NCBI RefSeq assembly: GCF_900103975.1
Contig: NZ_FNIR01000010.1
Coordinates: 1-64,000, forward strand
From: Klenkia soli
GTDB taxonomy: Bacteria > Actinomycetota > Actinomycetes > Mycobacteriales > Geodermatophilaceae
DNA: 64,000 nucleotides
Reading direction: 5' to 3'
In this document: positions 33,886 through 41,210 of the stretch, piece after piece
Layout of the letters: each line of letters opens with the position of its first letter
How positions within the stretch are numbered: the stretch's first letter is position 1
The notes under the pieces: model-generated
What the model saw: the letters and a program-made list of their open reading frames with translations, nothing else
What the model was told of the DNA's origin: nothing
Database searches by the model: none
Program-made: the position numbers and the translations under genes

Positions 33886-35030
33886 CCGACGCCGACCTGC
33901 GGGCCGCCGTCCCGCAGGTGCTGTCGGCGCTGGTCCGGCGGGGCGCGGAGTTCGCCGCCGCGGAGGACGCCGTCCAGGAGGCGCTGGTCGAGGGCCTGCG
34001 CACCTGGGCGGCGGACCCGCCCCGCGACGTCCGCGCCTGGCTGGTGACCGTCGCGTGGCGGCGGTACCTGGACGCCGTCCGCTCGGACGTCGCCCGACAG
34101 CGCCGGGAGGACATTCCGCCGCCGGAACCCGTCGAGGTGCCGGGCCGGGACGACTCGCTGCAGCTGTACTTCCTCTGCGCGCACCCGTCGCTGACCCCGT
34201 CGTCGGCGGTCGCGCTGACGCTGCGGGCGGTCGGCGGGCTGACCACTAGGCAGATCGCCGAGGCCTACCTGGTGCCCGAGGCGACGATGGCGCAGCGGAT
34301 CAGCCGGGCGAAGAGGACGATCTCCGGCGAGCGCCTGGACGCGCCGGGGGACGTCGGGACCGTCCTGCGCACGCTGTACCTGGTGTTCAACGAGGGCTAC
34401 GGCGGGGACGTCGACCTGGTGGCCGAGGCGGTCCGGCTCACCCGCCAGCTGCACCAGGCGTACGACCACCCCGAGGTCGCCGGTCTGATGGCGCTGATGC
34501 TGCTGCACGCGGCCCGCCGTCCGGCCCGGTTCTCGTCCTCCGGTGCGCTGGTGCCGCTCGCGTCGCAGGACCGGTCCCGGTGGGACACCCGGCTGATCGC
34601 GGAGGGGGTGTCGGTGCTGCAGGCGGCGCTCGCCGCCGATCGGCTGGGGGAGTACCAGGCGCAGGCGGCGATCGCGGCGTTGCACTGCGACGCGGCCTCG
34701 GCCGCCGAGACCGACTGGGTGCAGGTCGTGGAGTGGTACGACGAGCTGGTCGCGCTGACCGGGTCGCCGGTGGCGCGGCTGAACCGGGCGGTGGCGGTGG
34801 GGGAGGCCGACGGCCCGCTGGCCGGTCTCACCGCGCTCGCCGACCTCGATCCCGGTCTGCCGCGGTGGGCGGCGGTGGCGGCCTACCTGCACGCCGCGGC
34901 CGGGGACACGGCGACGGCGGCGGACCTCTACACGCAGGCGGCCCGGGCGGCGACCAACACCGCCGAGCGCGACCACCTGCAGCGCGAGGCCGCCCGGCTG
35001 CGGGGCGCGACGCCCCCGGGCGGCGGCTGA
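33882..35030 (+). CDS. ECF42-type RNA polymerase sigma factor (DUF6596 extension)
   Basis: A 382-residue extracytoplasmic-function sigma factor with a long carboxy extension. Sigma region 2 lies at about residues 5-75 (AAAEDAVQEALVEGLRTW, RAWLVTVAWRRYLDAVR). Region 4 covers GLTTRQIAEAYLVPEATMAQ with an HTH. The extension after about residue 160 starts LYLVFNEGYGG and contains TPR-like helices (LNRAVAVGEADGPLAGLTAL), the ECF42 signature. GTG 33882 overlaps the DGPF stop. Such sigma factors have no classical anti-sigma; the extension is thought to control activity. Confidence 0.92.
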   Translation: MTDADLRAAVPQVLSALVRRGAEFAAAEDAVQEALVEGLRTWAADPPRDVRAWLVTVAWRRYLDAVRSDVARQRREDIPPPEPVEVPGRDDSLQLYFLCAHPSLTPSSAVALTLRAVGGLTTRQIAEAYLVPEATMAQRISRAKRTISGERLDAPGDVGTVLRTLYLVFNEGYGGDVDLVAEAVRLTRQLHQAYDHPEVAGLMALMLLHAARRPARFSSSGALVPLASQDRSRWDTRLIAEGVSVLQAALAADRLGEYQAQAAIAALHCDAASAAETDWVQVVEWYDELVALTGSPVARLNRAVAVGEADGPLAGLTALADLDPGLPRWAAVAAYLHAAAGDTATAADLYTQAARAATNTAERDHLQREAARLRGATPPGGG

Positions 35031-35064
35031 GGGCTGCCGGCTCGTCCTGACTCCGGCCCCGTGG

Positions 35065-35343
35065 TCACGGCTCCGGTGTGGTCCCGTCCCCATGCGGACG
35101 GCGCCGTTGGTCGAGCCGGTCGGCCCACGCGAACAGCAGCACCCCGACCACCATCGCCAGCAGCGTCGACCCGAAGACGTAGAACACCAGCCCACCGTTC
35201 AGCCGGTCCCGGGCGACCAGCCACAGCGCCGCGAGCACGACCACCCAGATCAGCGGGCTGGCCATGCCGACGACGCCCACGGCGCCGAGCACCCGGGCGG
35301 GGGCAGAGCGGCTCTCGGGTCCGGCGGGGGTCGGGTTGGGCAC
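35065..35343 (-). CDS. Small two-helix membrane protein
   Basis: A 92-residue protein with two membrane segments (GVVGMASPLIWVVVLAALWL and YVFGSTLLAMVVGVLLFAWA) and a charged, Pro-rich tail. No family is recognised. It is convergent with the ECF42 gene and divergent from the GIY-YIG gene; its GTG 35343 is about 25 bases from that gene's start. Confidence 0.6.
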   Translation of the reverse strand: MPNPTPAGPESRSAPARVLGAVGVVGMASPLIWVVVLAALWLVARDRLNGGLVFYVFGSTLLAMVVGVLLFAWADRLDQRRRPHGDGTTPEP

Positions 35344-35367
35344 GGGAGGAGCCTAGGTGGGCTCGAC

Positions 35368-35937
35368 GTGGTGACGTTGACTGTGCACGTGGACGCCGTG
35401 GTCGCTGCCCTGCACTCCCCGCCCGTACCGGTGCCCGACGCCGCGGAGGCCGTGCCGGCGGTGGCCGGTCTCTACGCCTGGTGGGGCCGGTTCGGTGCGC
35501 TGCCCGGCATCTCCGGCCCGCGGCACCCGACCGCTCCGGTCCAGCTGCTGTACGTCGGCATCGCGCCGAACGGGTCGACATCGCGGTCGACGTTGCGGTC
35601 CAGGGTGGTGGGCGACCACATCCGCGGCACCACCGGCTCGTCGACGCTGCGGCGCTCGCTGGCCGCGCTGCTGGTCGAGCAGCAGGCCTGGAGGAGCCGG
35701 TGGACGACGCGGCCGGTGCTGGTGAACAAGGACGAGCTGGCGCTCTCGGACTGGATGGCGCAGACGCTGCACGTCAGCTGGGCCGAGCACCCGGAGCCAT
35801 GGACCGTCGAGTCCGCGGTCATCGCCGAGCTGGAGCCCCCGCTGAACCAGGCCGAGAACCGCGGCCACCCGATGCACGAGTTCGTCGCGGCCGCCCGCCG
35901 CCGGTGGCGCGAGGAGGCCAAGGCCGCCGGCCGCTGA
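35368..35937 (+). CDS. GIY-YIG-like nuclease domain protein
   Basis: A 189-residue protein with a degenerate GIY-YIG core: AGLYAWWGRFG for the GIY strand and VQLLYVGIAPNG for the YIG strand, then an Arg-bearing helix (TLRSRVVGDHIRG) and VESAVIAELEPPLNQAENRG, which supplies the usual Glu and Asn. Residues for catalysis therefore seem present. The start is one of several GTGs (35368, 35371, 35383); 35368 is seven bases after AGGTGGG. It lies tail-to-tail with the AbiE toxin gene and may belong to the same defence-type patch. Confidence 0.7.
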   Translation: MVTLTVHVDAVVAALHSPPVPVPDAAEAVPAVAGLYAWWGRFGALPGISGPRHPTAPVQLLYVGIAPNGSTSRSTLRSRVVGDHIRGTTGSSTLRRSLAALLVEQQAWRSRWTTRPVLVNKDELALSDWMAQTLHVSWAEHPEPWTVESAVIAELEPPLNQAENRGHPMHEFVAAARRRWREEAKAAGR

Positions 35938-35949
35938 CGAGCAGCCGGA

Positions 35950-36741
35950 TCAGTCCGACGTCCCCACGGCGTCCGCCCACCGCCGACGGACCTCGTCGCG
36001 TGCGGCGAGGGGGCCCACCTCGATCCGGCCCTGGTGGGCCAGCGCCGTCGCCCACTGCGCATCGGTCGGCACGTGGTCGAACATCCAGGGCTGCACGTCG
36101 CCGCCGGTGGGGCCGTGGCTGCGGAACAGGCGTGCTGCCTCGGCGTCGACGAGGCCGGCCCGACCCAGACCCCAGAGGTCGTACAGATCGCGTGGAGCCT
36201 CCCGGTCGAACCAGGTGGCCGCCTTCCAGCCGGCGAAGGCCGCCGCCGTGGGGGTGGTCAACGACGCCGGCGGCGCATCGGAGTACCGCTGCTCGAGCGG
36301 CCGACGTTCCACGGGCCACCGGCTGTACCCCGTCGCACCGAGCAGCTGAACGCGGATGGTGATCGTGTCGGCGACGACGAGCACGCTGGACTGCGCGCCC
36401 CGGGTCTCTGCGAGGGGCGGGAGCCAGGCGACGGTGCCGTGGCTGCGCTGGAGACCCCGGGCCACGGCCTCCTCGATCGCCGGCCCGACGACGCCGCGGT
36501 CCTCCAGCGCGAGGAGGTCGATGTCCTCGCTGAGCCGCAGGTCGGGCAGGTGGGTGCGGGACAGGGCGGTGCCGCCGATGAAGACCAGCGCGTCCGCCAG
36601 GCCGGCCGCGGAGAGCGCAGCCAGCACGTGGCTGATCGCGTGGTCGCGGAGCACCTGGGAGTCGGCCACCCCGAACGTGTCGCGCACGGCTGCGGCTTCG
36701 GCGGGGTCGAGGCCGCGGTGGGGACGCCGGCCGGCGGTCAC
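35950..36741 (-). CDS. abiEii: AbiEii-type nucleotidyltransferase toxin
   Basis: A 263-residue toxin of the type IV AbiE system. The nucleotidyltransferase site is clear: FIGGTALSRTHL, then RLSEDIDLLALEDRG with the paired Asp. A later block, AFAGWKAATWFDREAPRDLYDLWGL, is typical of AbiEii. Family toxins transfer nucleotides to RNA or block growth during phage infection, and the antitoxin counteracts this without direct binding. GTG 36741 overlaps the antitoxin stop (GTGA), as in known abiE operons. Confidence 0.9.
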   Translation of the reverse strand: MTAGRRPHRGLDPAEAAAVRDTFGVADSQVLRDHAISHVLAALSAAGLADALVFIGGTALSRTHLPDLRLSEDIDLLALEDRGVVGPAIEEAVARGLQRSHGTVAWLPPLAETRGAQSSVLVVADTITIRVQLLGATGYSRWPVERRPLEQRYSDAPPASLTTPTAAAFAGWKAATWFDREAPRDLYDLWGLGRAGLVDAEAARLFRSHGPTGGDVQPWMFDHVPTDAQWATALAHQGRIEVGPLAARDEVRRRWADAVGTSD

Positions 36742-37361
36742 GGGTGCTCGGCGCGGACGCGGTTGAGGGTGCGTGCCATCCGCTGGGCGCCGGCCAGCTG
36801 GTCGAGTCGATCGGGTGCGCACCGGGGGAGGAGTGCACGGACCGCCTCCCGGACCTCGTCGGGCAGGTCGCCCAGCTGCGGTCGTCGGGCGAGGTCGAGA
36901 ACGGTCTGCTCCGGGGTGGTGACCAGGACGCGGCCGAGATCCGTCGGCATCAGGACGGCGTCCAGACCATCGACGTCGCGTGTCACGAAGGTGAGGACGG
37001 CGTCCGGCCGGTCGAGCAGGCGCAGTGGTCGTCGTCGGGTGGGCACGGCGACGACGGCCAGGCCGACGGCGCGGGGGAGGGCGCCGTGCAGCCGGGCGGC
37101 GGTCAGGTGCATGAGGACCGGGACCTGGTCGCCGTACAGCGCAGTCGCGGCACCGGCTGCGACCGCTTCCAGCGTGGGAAGCCAGGTGGTGTCGCGGTCG
37201 TCGGGCAGGGCGTAGTAGAGGCCCGGAGCGGCCTTGCGCACACGCCCGCCGCGGGTCAGCCGGGTCAGCTGCACGTTGGGCTGGGTGTAGACGGTGGCCA
37301 GGTCCTGCGGGCGGATCGTGCGAAACGGCGCCTGGGTGATCGCCGTCGGAACGCTTGTCAC
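36738..37361 (-). CDS. abiEi: AbiEi antitoxin / autorepressor
   Basis: A 207-residue antitoxin. The amino-terminal winged helix (IRPQDLATVYTQPNVQLTRL, GRVRKAAPGLYYALP) is the DNA-binding part; the carboxy domain has the AbiEi pattern LMHLTAARLHGALPR and TTPEQTVLDLARRP. GTG 37361 follows GGGAGGATCTC. AbiEi proteins repress their own operon by binding inverted repeats; one lies at 37387-37405, just upstream. Confidence 0.9.
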   Translation of the reverse strand: MTSVPTAITQAPFRTIRPQDLATVYTQPNVQLTRLTRGGRVRKAAPGLYYALPDDRDTTWLPTLEAVAAGAATALYGDQVPVLMHLTAARLHGALPRAVGLAVVAVPTRRRPLRLLDRPDAVLTFVTRDVDGLDAVLMPTDLGRVLVTTPEQTVLDLARRPQLGDLPDEVREAVRALLPRCAPDRLDQLAGAQRMARTLNRVRAEHP

Positions 37362-37386
37362 GAGATCCTCCCTCCACCGTGCACAG

Positions 37387-37405
37387 ACTTATCTGTCGGA
37401 TAAGT
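37387..37405. promoter_or_regulatory. AbiE operator inverted repeat
   Basis: A perfect ACTTATC-TGTCG-GATAAGT inverted repeat lies 26 bases before the abiEi GTG. Its A/T-rich arms stand out from the GC-rich surroundings. Known AbiEi proteins bind paired inverted repeats over their promoter, so this is a good autoregulatory site; only one repeat is evident. Confidence 0.6.
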
Positions 37406-37450
37406 ATTCGACCAGTGGAGGGTACCGCTTGATCGGTGTTCGGCTCGTCG

Positions 37451-38305
37451 TCAGCCGAAGGTCGAGGTGACCGGGATGCCGGCCAGGGCCTGCAGGGTGA
37501 GCAGGACGACGAGGACGGCGTAGCCCACCGACGCGACGGCCACGATCCGGAACCGGGTGCCCGCGTTCTGCAGGGCCGGCACCCGGGCGCGCAGCGCCTC
37601 GAGGCCGAAGGCGAGCAGCGGCAGGACCTGCAGGGCGTGCATGCCGACGAAGTGCGGCACCCGCAGGTCCCCGCCCACGGTCGACCAGCCCAGCAGCGGG
37701 ATGCCGGCCCCGCCGTCGGGGACGCCGACGGCGTGCGCCCCGGCGATGCCGGAGAAGCTGTCGAGCTGGTCGGGCGTCGGCGAGGTCATGAGGAAGGCGA
37801 CCGCCATGCCGGCCAGCCCGACGAGCAGCCCGGCCCGGATCGCCAGCCGGCGGGCGGCGTCGTCCGACGCCCGCCACAGCAGCACGGCCAGCACCAGGGT
37901 GACCAGCCAGACGGCGGCGATCGCCGTCCCCATGGAGGCCCAGACGGCGCTGTGCAGCGGGGTGGAGACGTTGAAGTGGCTGGTGGTGCCCAGGGCGACG
38001 GCGCCGACGATGGCCACCATCTCGACCACCATGCCGGCGACGACCACCCAGGCCAGGCCACGCCCGAGCCGCTGGCGGCGGGCCGGCAGCAGGGTGAGCA
38101 ACCAGGCGATGGTGACCGCGTAGATGCCGATGGAGATGGAGAACTTCAGCGGCTTGAGCCACCCGTCGGTGCCGGTGATCTGCACCGGGTCGACGACGGC
38201 CAGGACGAGCGTGACCACCGCGGTGACGGCCATGACGGCGGCGAGGACGAGCAGCGGCCGGTTGAGGCCGTGCTGGCGGACGGGACGGTCGAGGACGGCG
38301 GTCAT
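37451..38305 (-). CDS. Multi-pass membrane protein of unknown function
   Basis: A 284-residue protein with about seven membrane segments, beginning LLVLAAVMAVTAVVTLVLAV and DGWLKPLKFSISIGIYAVTI. His residues occur in or near membrane segments (GAHAVGVPDGG, RVPHFVGMHALQVLP), which could bind heme or metal, but I do not recognise the family. ATG 38305 overlaps the stop of the MerR gene, so the two form one transcript and the membrane protein is probably controlled by that regulator. Confidence 0.7.
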   Translation of the reverse strand: MTAVLDRPVRQHGLNRPLLVLAAVMAVTAVVTLVLAVVDPVQITGTDGWLKPLKFSISIGIYAVTIAWLLTLLPARRQRLGRGLAWVVVAGMVVEMVAIVGAVALGTTSHFNVSTPLHSAVWASMGTAIAAVWLVTLVLAVLLWRASDDAARRLAIRAGLLVGLAGMAVAFLMTSPTPDQLDSFSGIAGAHAVGVPDGGAGIPLLGWSTVGGDLRVPHFVGMHALQVLPLLAFGLEALRARVPALQNAGTRFRIVAVASVGYAVLVVLLTLQALAGIPVTSTFG

Positions 38306-38934
38306 GCGGGGCTCCCGGAGTCGAAACGGCGGACGGACTCGCTGGTCTGGGCCATGCGGCGGAGACCGGCGAACAGGGCGTCCCCGAGGACGGTGCCGAC
38401 GACGACGGTCTGCGCCGCTGCTGCCGGTCCGGCGTCGAGGTTCTTGCTGATGCAGTCGACGTCGGCGTCGGCGACGACCTCGGCGGCCCGGAGGTAGGCG
38501 GGCAGTGTGGTGGCCAGGTCGCCCCGGCCGAGGGCGTCGTAGCGGTCCAGCACGCCGGCGGCGGCGAGCAGGCCCGGGTGGTCCTCCCAGACGGTCCAGC
38601 CCTGGCGACGGGCGGCGGCGGCGACGCGGGCGACGGAGGCGGCCGACGGCGGTGCGGTGCGGGTGGGCAGCGAGGCCTGGGCGACCCCGAGGGTGTTGCC
38701 GAACGGGTGGTCGGGGTCGTCGGCAGCGACGAGGACGTCCTTGGCGGCGGCGACGCTGAGGCCGCCGACCTCGACCAGGGAGCGGATCAGCCGCAGGCGG
38801 GCGAGGTGGTCGTCGCCGTACTCGGTCTGGTTGTAGCCGGTGCGCTCGCCGGCGGGGAGCAGGCCCTCGCTGACGTACCACTTGATCGAGGTGGCGCTCA
38901 CCCCGCTCGCACTGGCGAGCTCTGCGATCCGCAT
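38302..38934 (-). CDS. MerR-family transcriptional regulator
   Basis: A 210-residue regulator. The amino-terminal winged helix reads MRIAELASASGVSATSIKWY followed by VSEGLLPAGERTGYNQTEYG, the standard MerR DNA-binding block. The effector part is unlike metal-type MerRs: no Cys cluster, and an alpha-helical region (ARRQGWTVWEDHPGLLAAAG). ATG 38934 is chosen since it starts the motif directly. It overlaps the downstream membrane gene and faces an aldo/keto reductase across a 30-bp palindrome. Confidence 0.9.
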   Translation of the reverse strand: MRIAELASASGVSATSIKWYVSEGLLPAGERTGYNQTEYGDDHLARLRLIRSLVEVGGLSVAAAKDVLVAADDPDHPFGNTLGVAQASLPTRTAPPSAASVARVAAAARRQGWTVWEDHPGLLAAAGVLDRYDALGRGDLATTLPAYLRAAEVVADADVDCISKNLDAGPAAAAQTVVVGTVLGDALFAGLRRMAQTSESVRRFDSGSPA

Positions 38935-38938
38935 GGTC

Positions 38939-38968
38939 GACAGCATCACTATCGATAGTGATGCTGTC
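38939..38968. promoter_or_regulatory. 30-bp perfect palindromic operator
   Basis: GACAGCATCACTATC is followed directly by its reverse complement. It abuts the MerR start (four bases) and lies about 35 bases before the aldo/keto reductase. A minus-strand TTGACA (38970-38965) overlaps its end and could be the merR -35. The site most likely binds the MerR dimer and controls both directions. Confidence 0.7.
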
Positions 38969-39002
38969 AACCTGTGCCCGAGATCGGGAGTAGGAAGGGG
39001 AC

Positions 39003-40040
39003 ATGGAGATGCGCACGCTCGGACGCACCGGTGTGAAGGTCAGCCCGCTCTGCCTGGGGGCGATGATGTTCGGCGCCTGGGGCAACCCCGACCACGACGA
39101 GTCGGTCAAGATCATCCACGCCGCCCTCGACGCGGGGATCAACTTCGTGGACACCGCGGACGTGTACTCGGCGGGTGAGAGCGAGGAGATCGTCGGCAAG
39201 GCGCTGGCCGGCGGACGGCGGGACGACGTCGTGCTGGCGACCAAGGCGCACGGCGCGATGGGGGAGGACCCCAACCAGCAGGGCAACAGCCGCCGGTGGC
39301 TGGTGACCGAGGTGGAGAACAGCCTGCGCCGGCTGCAGACCGACCACATCGACCTCTACCAGATCCACCGTCCGTCGGAGGACACGGAGATCGAGGAGAC
39401 CCTCGACGCGCTGACCGACCTGCAGCGGGCGGGCAAGATCCGCTACTTCGGCAGCTCGACGTTCCTGCCCTCGCAGGTGGTGCAGGCGCAGTGGGCGGCA
39501 TCGGTGCGGCACAGCGGGCGGTTCGTCAGCGAGCAGCCGCCCTACTCGATGCTGGTGCGCGGCATCGAGCGCGAGCTGCTGCCGGTGACCCAGGAGTACG
39601 GCATGGGCACCCTGGTGTGGAGCCCGCTGGCCGGTGGCTGGCTGTCGGGCAAGTGGCGCAAGGGTGCCGATGCCCCGGAGACGCACCGCGCCTCGGCGAT
39701 GGGCGGCCGGATGGCATCGCGGTACGACCTCTCGGACCCGATCAACCAGCGCAAGCTGGACGCCGCCGACGCGTTGGCCGGGGTGGCCGAGCAGGCCGGG
39801 GTGAGCCTGCCGCAGCTGGCGATCGCGTTCACGATCCGGCACCCGGGGGTGACGTCGTCGATCATCGGCCCCCGGACGATGGAGCAGCTGACCAGTCAGC
39901 TGCCGGCGGTGGACGTCGAGCTGTCGGACGACGTCCTGGACGCCATCGACGCGATCGTGCCGCCGGGGACCAACATCCGCGCCGACGACGCCGGCTACGC
40001 CCCGCCCGCGCTCACCGACGCCTTGCTGCGCCGGCGCTGA
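39003..40040 (+). CDS. Aldo/keto reductase
   Basis: A 345-residue NADPH-dependent carbonyl reductase of the large AKR superfamily. Catalytic tetrad positions are visible: Asp in FVDTADVYSAGESE, Tyr four residues on, Lys in LATKAHGAMG, and His in LYQIHRPSED. RYFGSSTFLPSQV and AFTIRHPGVTSSIIGPRTME form the cofactor site. AGGAAGGGG precedes ATG 39003. The divergent MerR gene and shared palindrome suggest induction by a small electrophile or drug. It is the last gene before the low-GC island. Confidence 0.93.
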   Translation: MEMRTLGRTGVKVSPLCLGAMMFGAWGNPDHDESVKIIHAALDAGINFVDTADVYSAGESEEIVGKALAGGRRDDVVLATKAHGAMGEDPNQQGNSRRWLVTEVENSLRRLQTDHIDLYQIHRPSEDTEIEETLDALTDLQRAGKIRYFGSSTFLPSQVVQAQWAASVRHSGRFVSEQPPYSMLVRGIERELLPVTQEYGMGTLVWSPLAGGWLSGKWRKGADAPETHRASAMGGRMASRYDLSDPINQRKLDAADALAGVAEQAGVSLPQLAIAFTIRHPGVTSSIIGPRTMEQLTSQLPAVDVELSDDVLDAIDAIVPPGTNIRADDAGYAPPALTDALLRRR

Positions 40041-40046
40041 CAAGGG

Positions 40047-40072
40047 CGTTCTGAGCGTCGAAGGCCAGAACG
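40047..40072 (+). terminator. Weak hairpin after the aldo/keto reductase
   Basis: CGTTCTG and CAGAACG pair across a 12-base gap, six bases after the reductase stop. There is no T tract. From here to about 40344 I see no gene; this is the left junction of the island. Confidence 0.3.
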
Positions 40073-40344
40073 GAGGAAGTTGCGGGCCCTGGGGGCTCGC
40101 ACCTCGCCCTCGGGCGGCGCGTCCCTGGCCGTGTGGCAACCTGCCGCCGGGAACGTCGGCAACCCTGGGCTCGTAAAGCCAGGCTGGCTCTCGCCGTATC
40201 GCAACGTGGCAACATGTGCATCGAAGGAGCCGGGCCAATTCCGACGCAACCCCGTTGCCGCCGGTAGTCCCAGTGCACCGACCCCGCCCCGACGGATGTG
40301 AGCACGAGCTCGGCTCCGGGCGCGAACCAGAAGGACGGGGACAG

Positions 40345-40665
40345 ATTGCGCTACACGACGCGATCGTGATGGGCCTGGGCGTCATGGGCACCGCGGCCGC
40401 CGCGCACCTCGCCGCCCGAAGGCAACGGGTGCTCGGCCTGGAGCGACTCGGCCCGGCTCACTACCGGGGCTCCAATAAGGGCGGCGCCTGGATCACCCGG
40501 CAGGCCTACTGTCAGGACCCGGCTTCCGAGCCGCTGCTGCGGGCCTACGAGCTGTGGGACCGATCGGCCGACGACTTCGGCGCCGACGGGGCCTCGCTAA
40601 CTGGGGTGTTCCTAGACCGCCCGGACAGTCCGACGGTTGCCGGCAGCCTGCTCGCGGACCGATAG
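40345..40665 (+). pseudogene. Truncated sarcosine/N-methyltryptophan oxidase-like remnant
   Basis: About 105 codons match the amino end of the FAD amine-oxidase family: HDAIVMGLGVMGTAAAAHLA (Rossmann FAD motif), VLGLERLGPAHYRGS, then WITRQAYCQDPASEPLLRAY and LTGVFLDRPDSPTVAGSLLA. A complete enzyme has about 380 residues, so the FAD-binding start survives while the substrate and catalytic parts are gone. A TAG ends it and no continuation is seen. It looks like a gene cut by insertion of the island. Its start codon is unclear. Confidence 0.6.
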
Positions 40666-41210
40666 GGGGCTGCCGCGAGAGCTGCTGGACGCAGTAAAGG
40701 TGCGTGATGGCATCCTGCTCCAGGCGCAACCCTTGTCGCGACTGCCCGACGTTCGCTAGCGACAGCGTCAGCGGAGGGGCGGCCAGCGATACGCTCATAG
40801 GCCTCTTCTGTCCGCGCGAACCCGAAGGTTCACCATCCCAGCGCAGGCGCGTCTGAGTCCCGTTGCTTGCGCTTGGGCCCATGGACCACATCGGGCCATC
40901 GTGCATCGTGGTTCATCGAATCTTTCCGTCCCCGTATGTAATGTCCGGCCTGGGAGGTGCCAGTCCGAATGTCGACTTTGATCGTCAACGCCTCACGAGC
41001 AGCCGAGCTGATAGGTCTCGCTGACCCCGTGATGGGCGACCCGGCGATGCCAATCGTCCGGGGATGCGGGCTCCTGGGCGCCGCAGCATCGCTAACCCCT
41101 ACCGGCGGGCCTGGCCACTGGACAAGTGCAAGGGCGAACAAGGTGCGTCTGAGTCCTTGCCGGGGACAGGCGAACGTTGACCAATCTTCGCGAGTTTCAC
41201 GGGGTGGCGC
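40666..41210. other. Gene-free stretch at the island edge
   Basis: No reading frame here shows family features, and base composition is mixed and lower in GC than the left part of the window. The end of the stretch should hold the promoter for the five-gene defence operon. I could not define it; GGGGTGGCGC just before ATG 41211 is a weak ribosome site. Confidence 0.5.
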
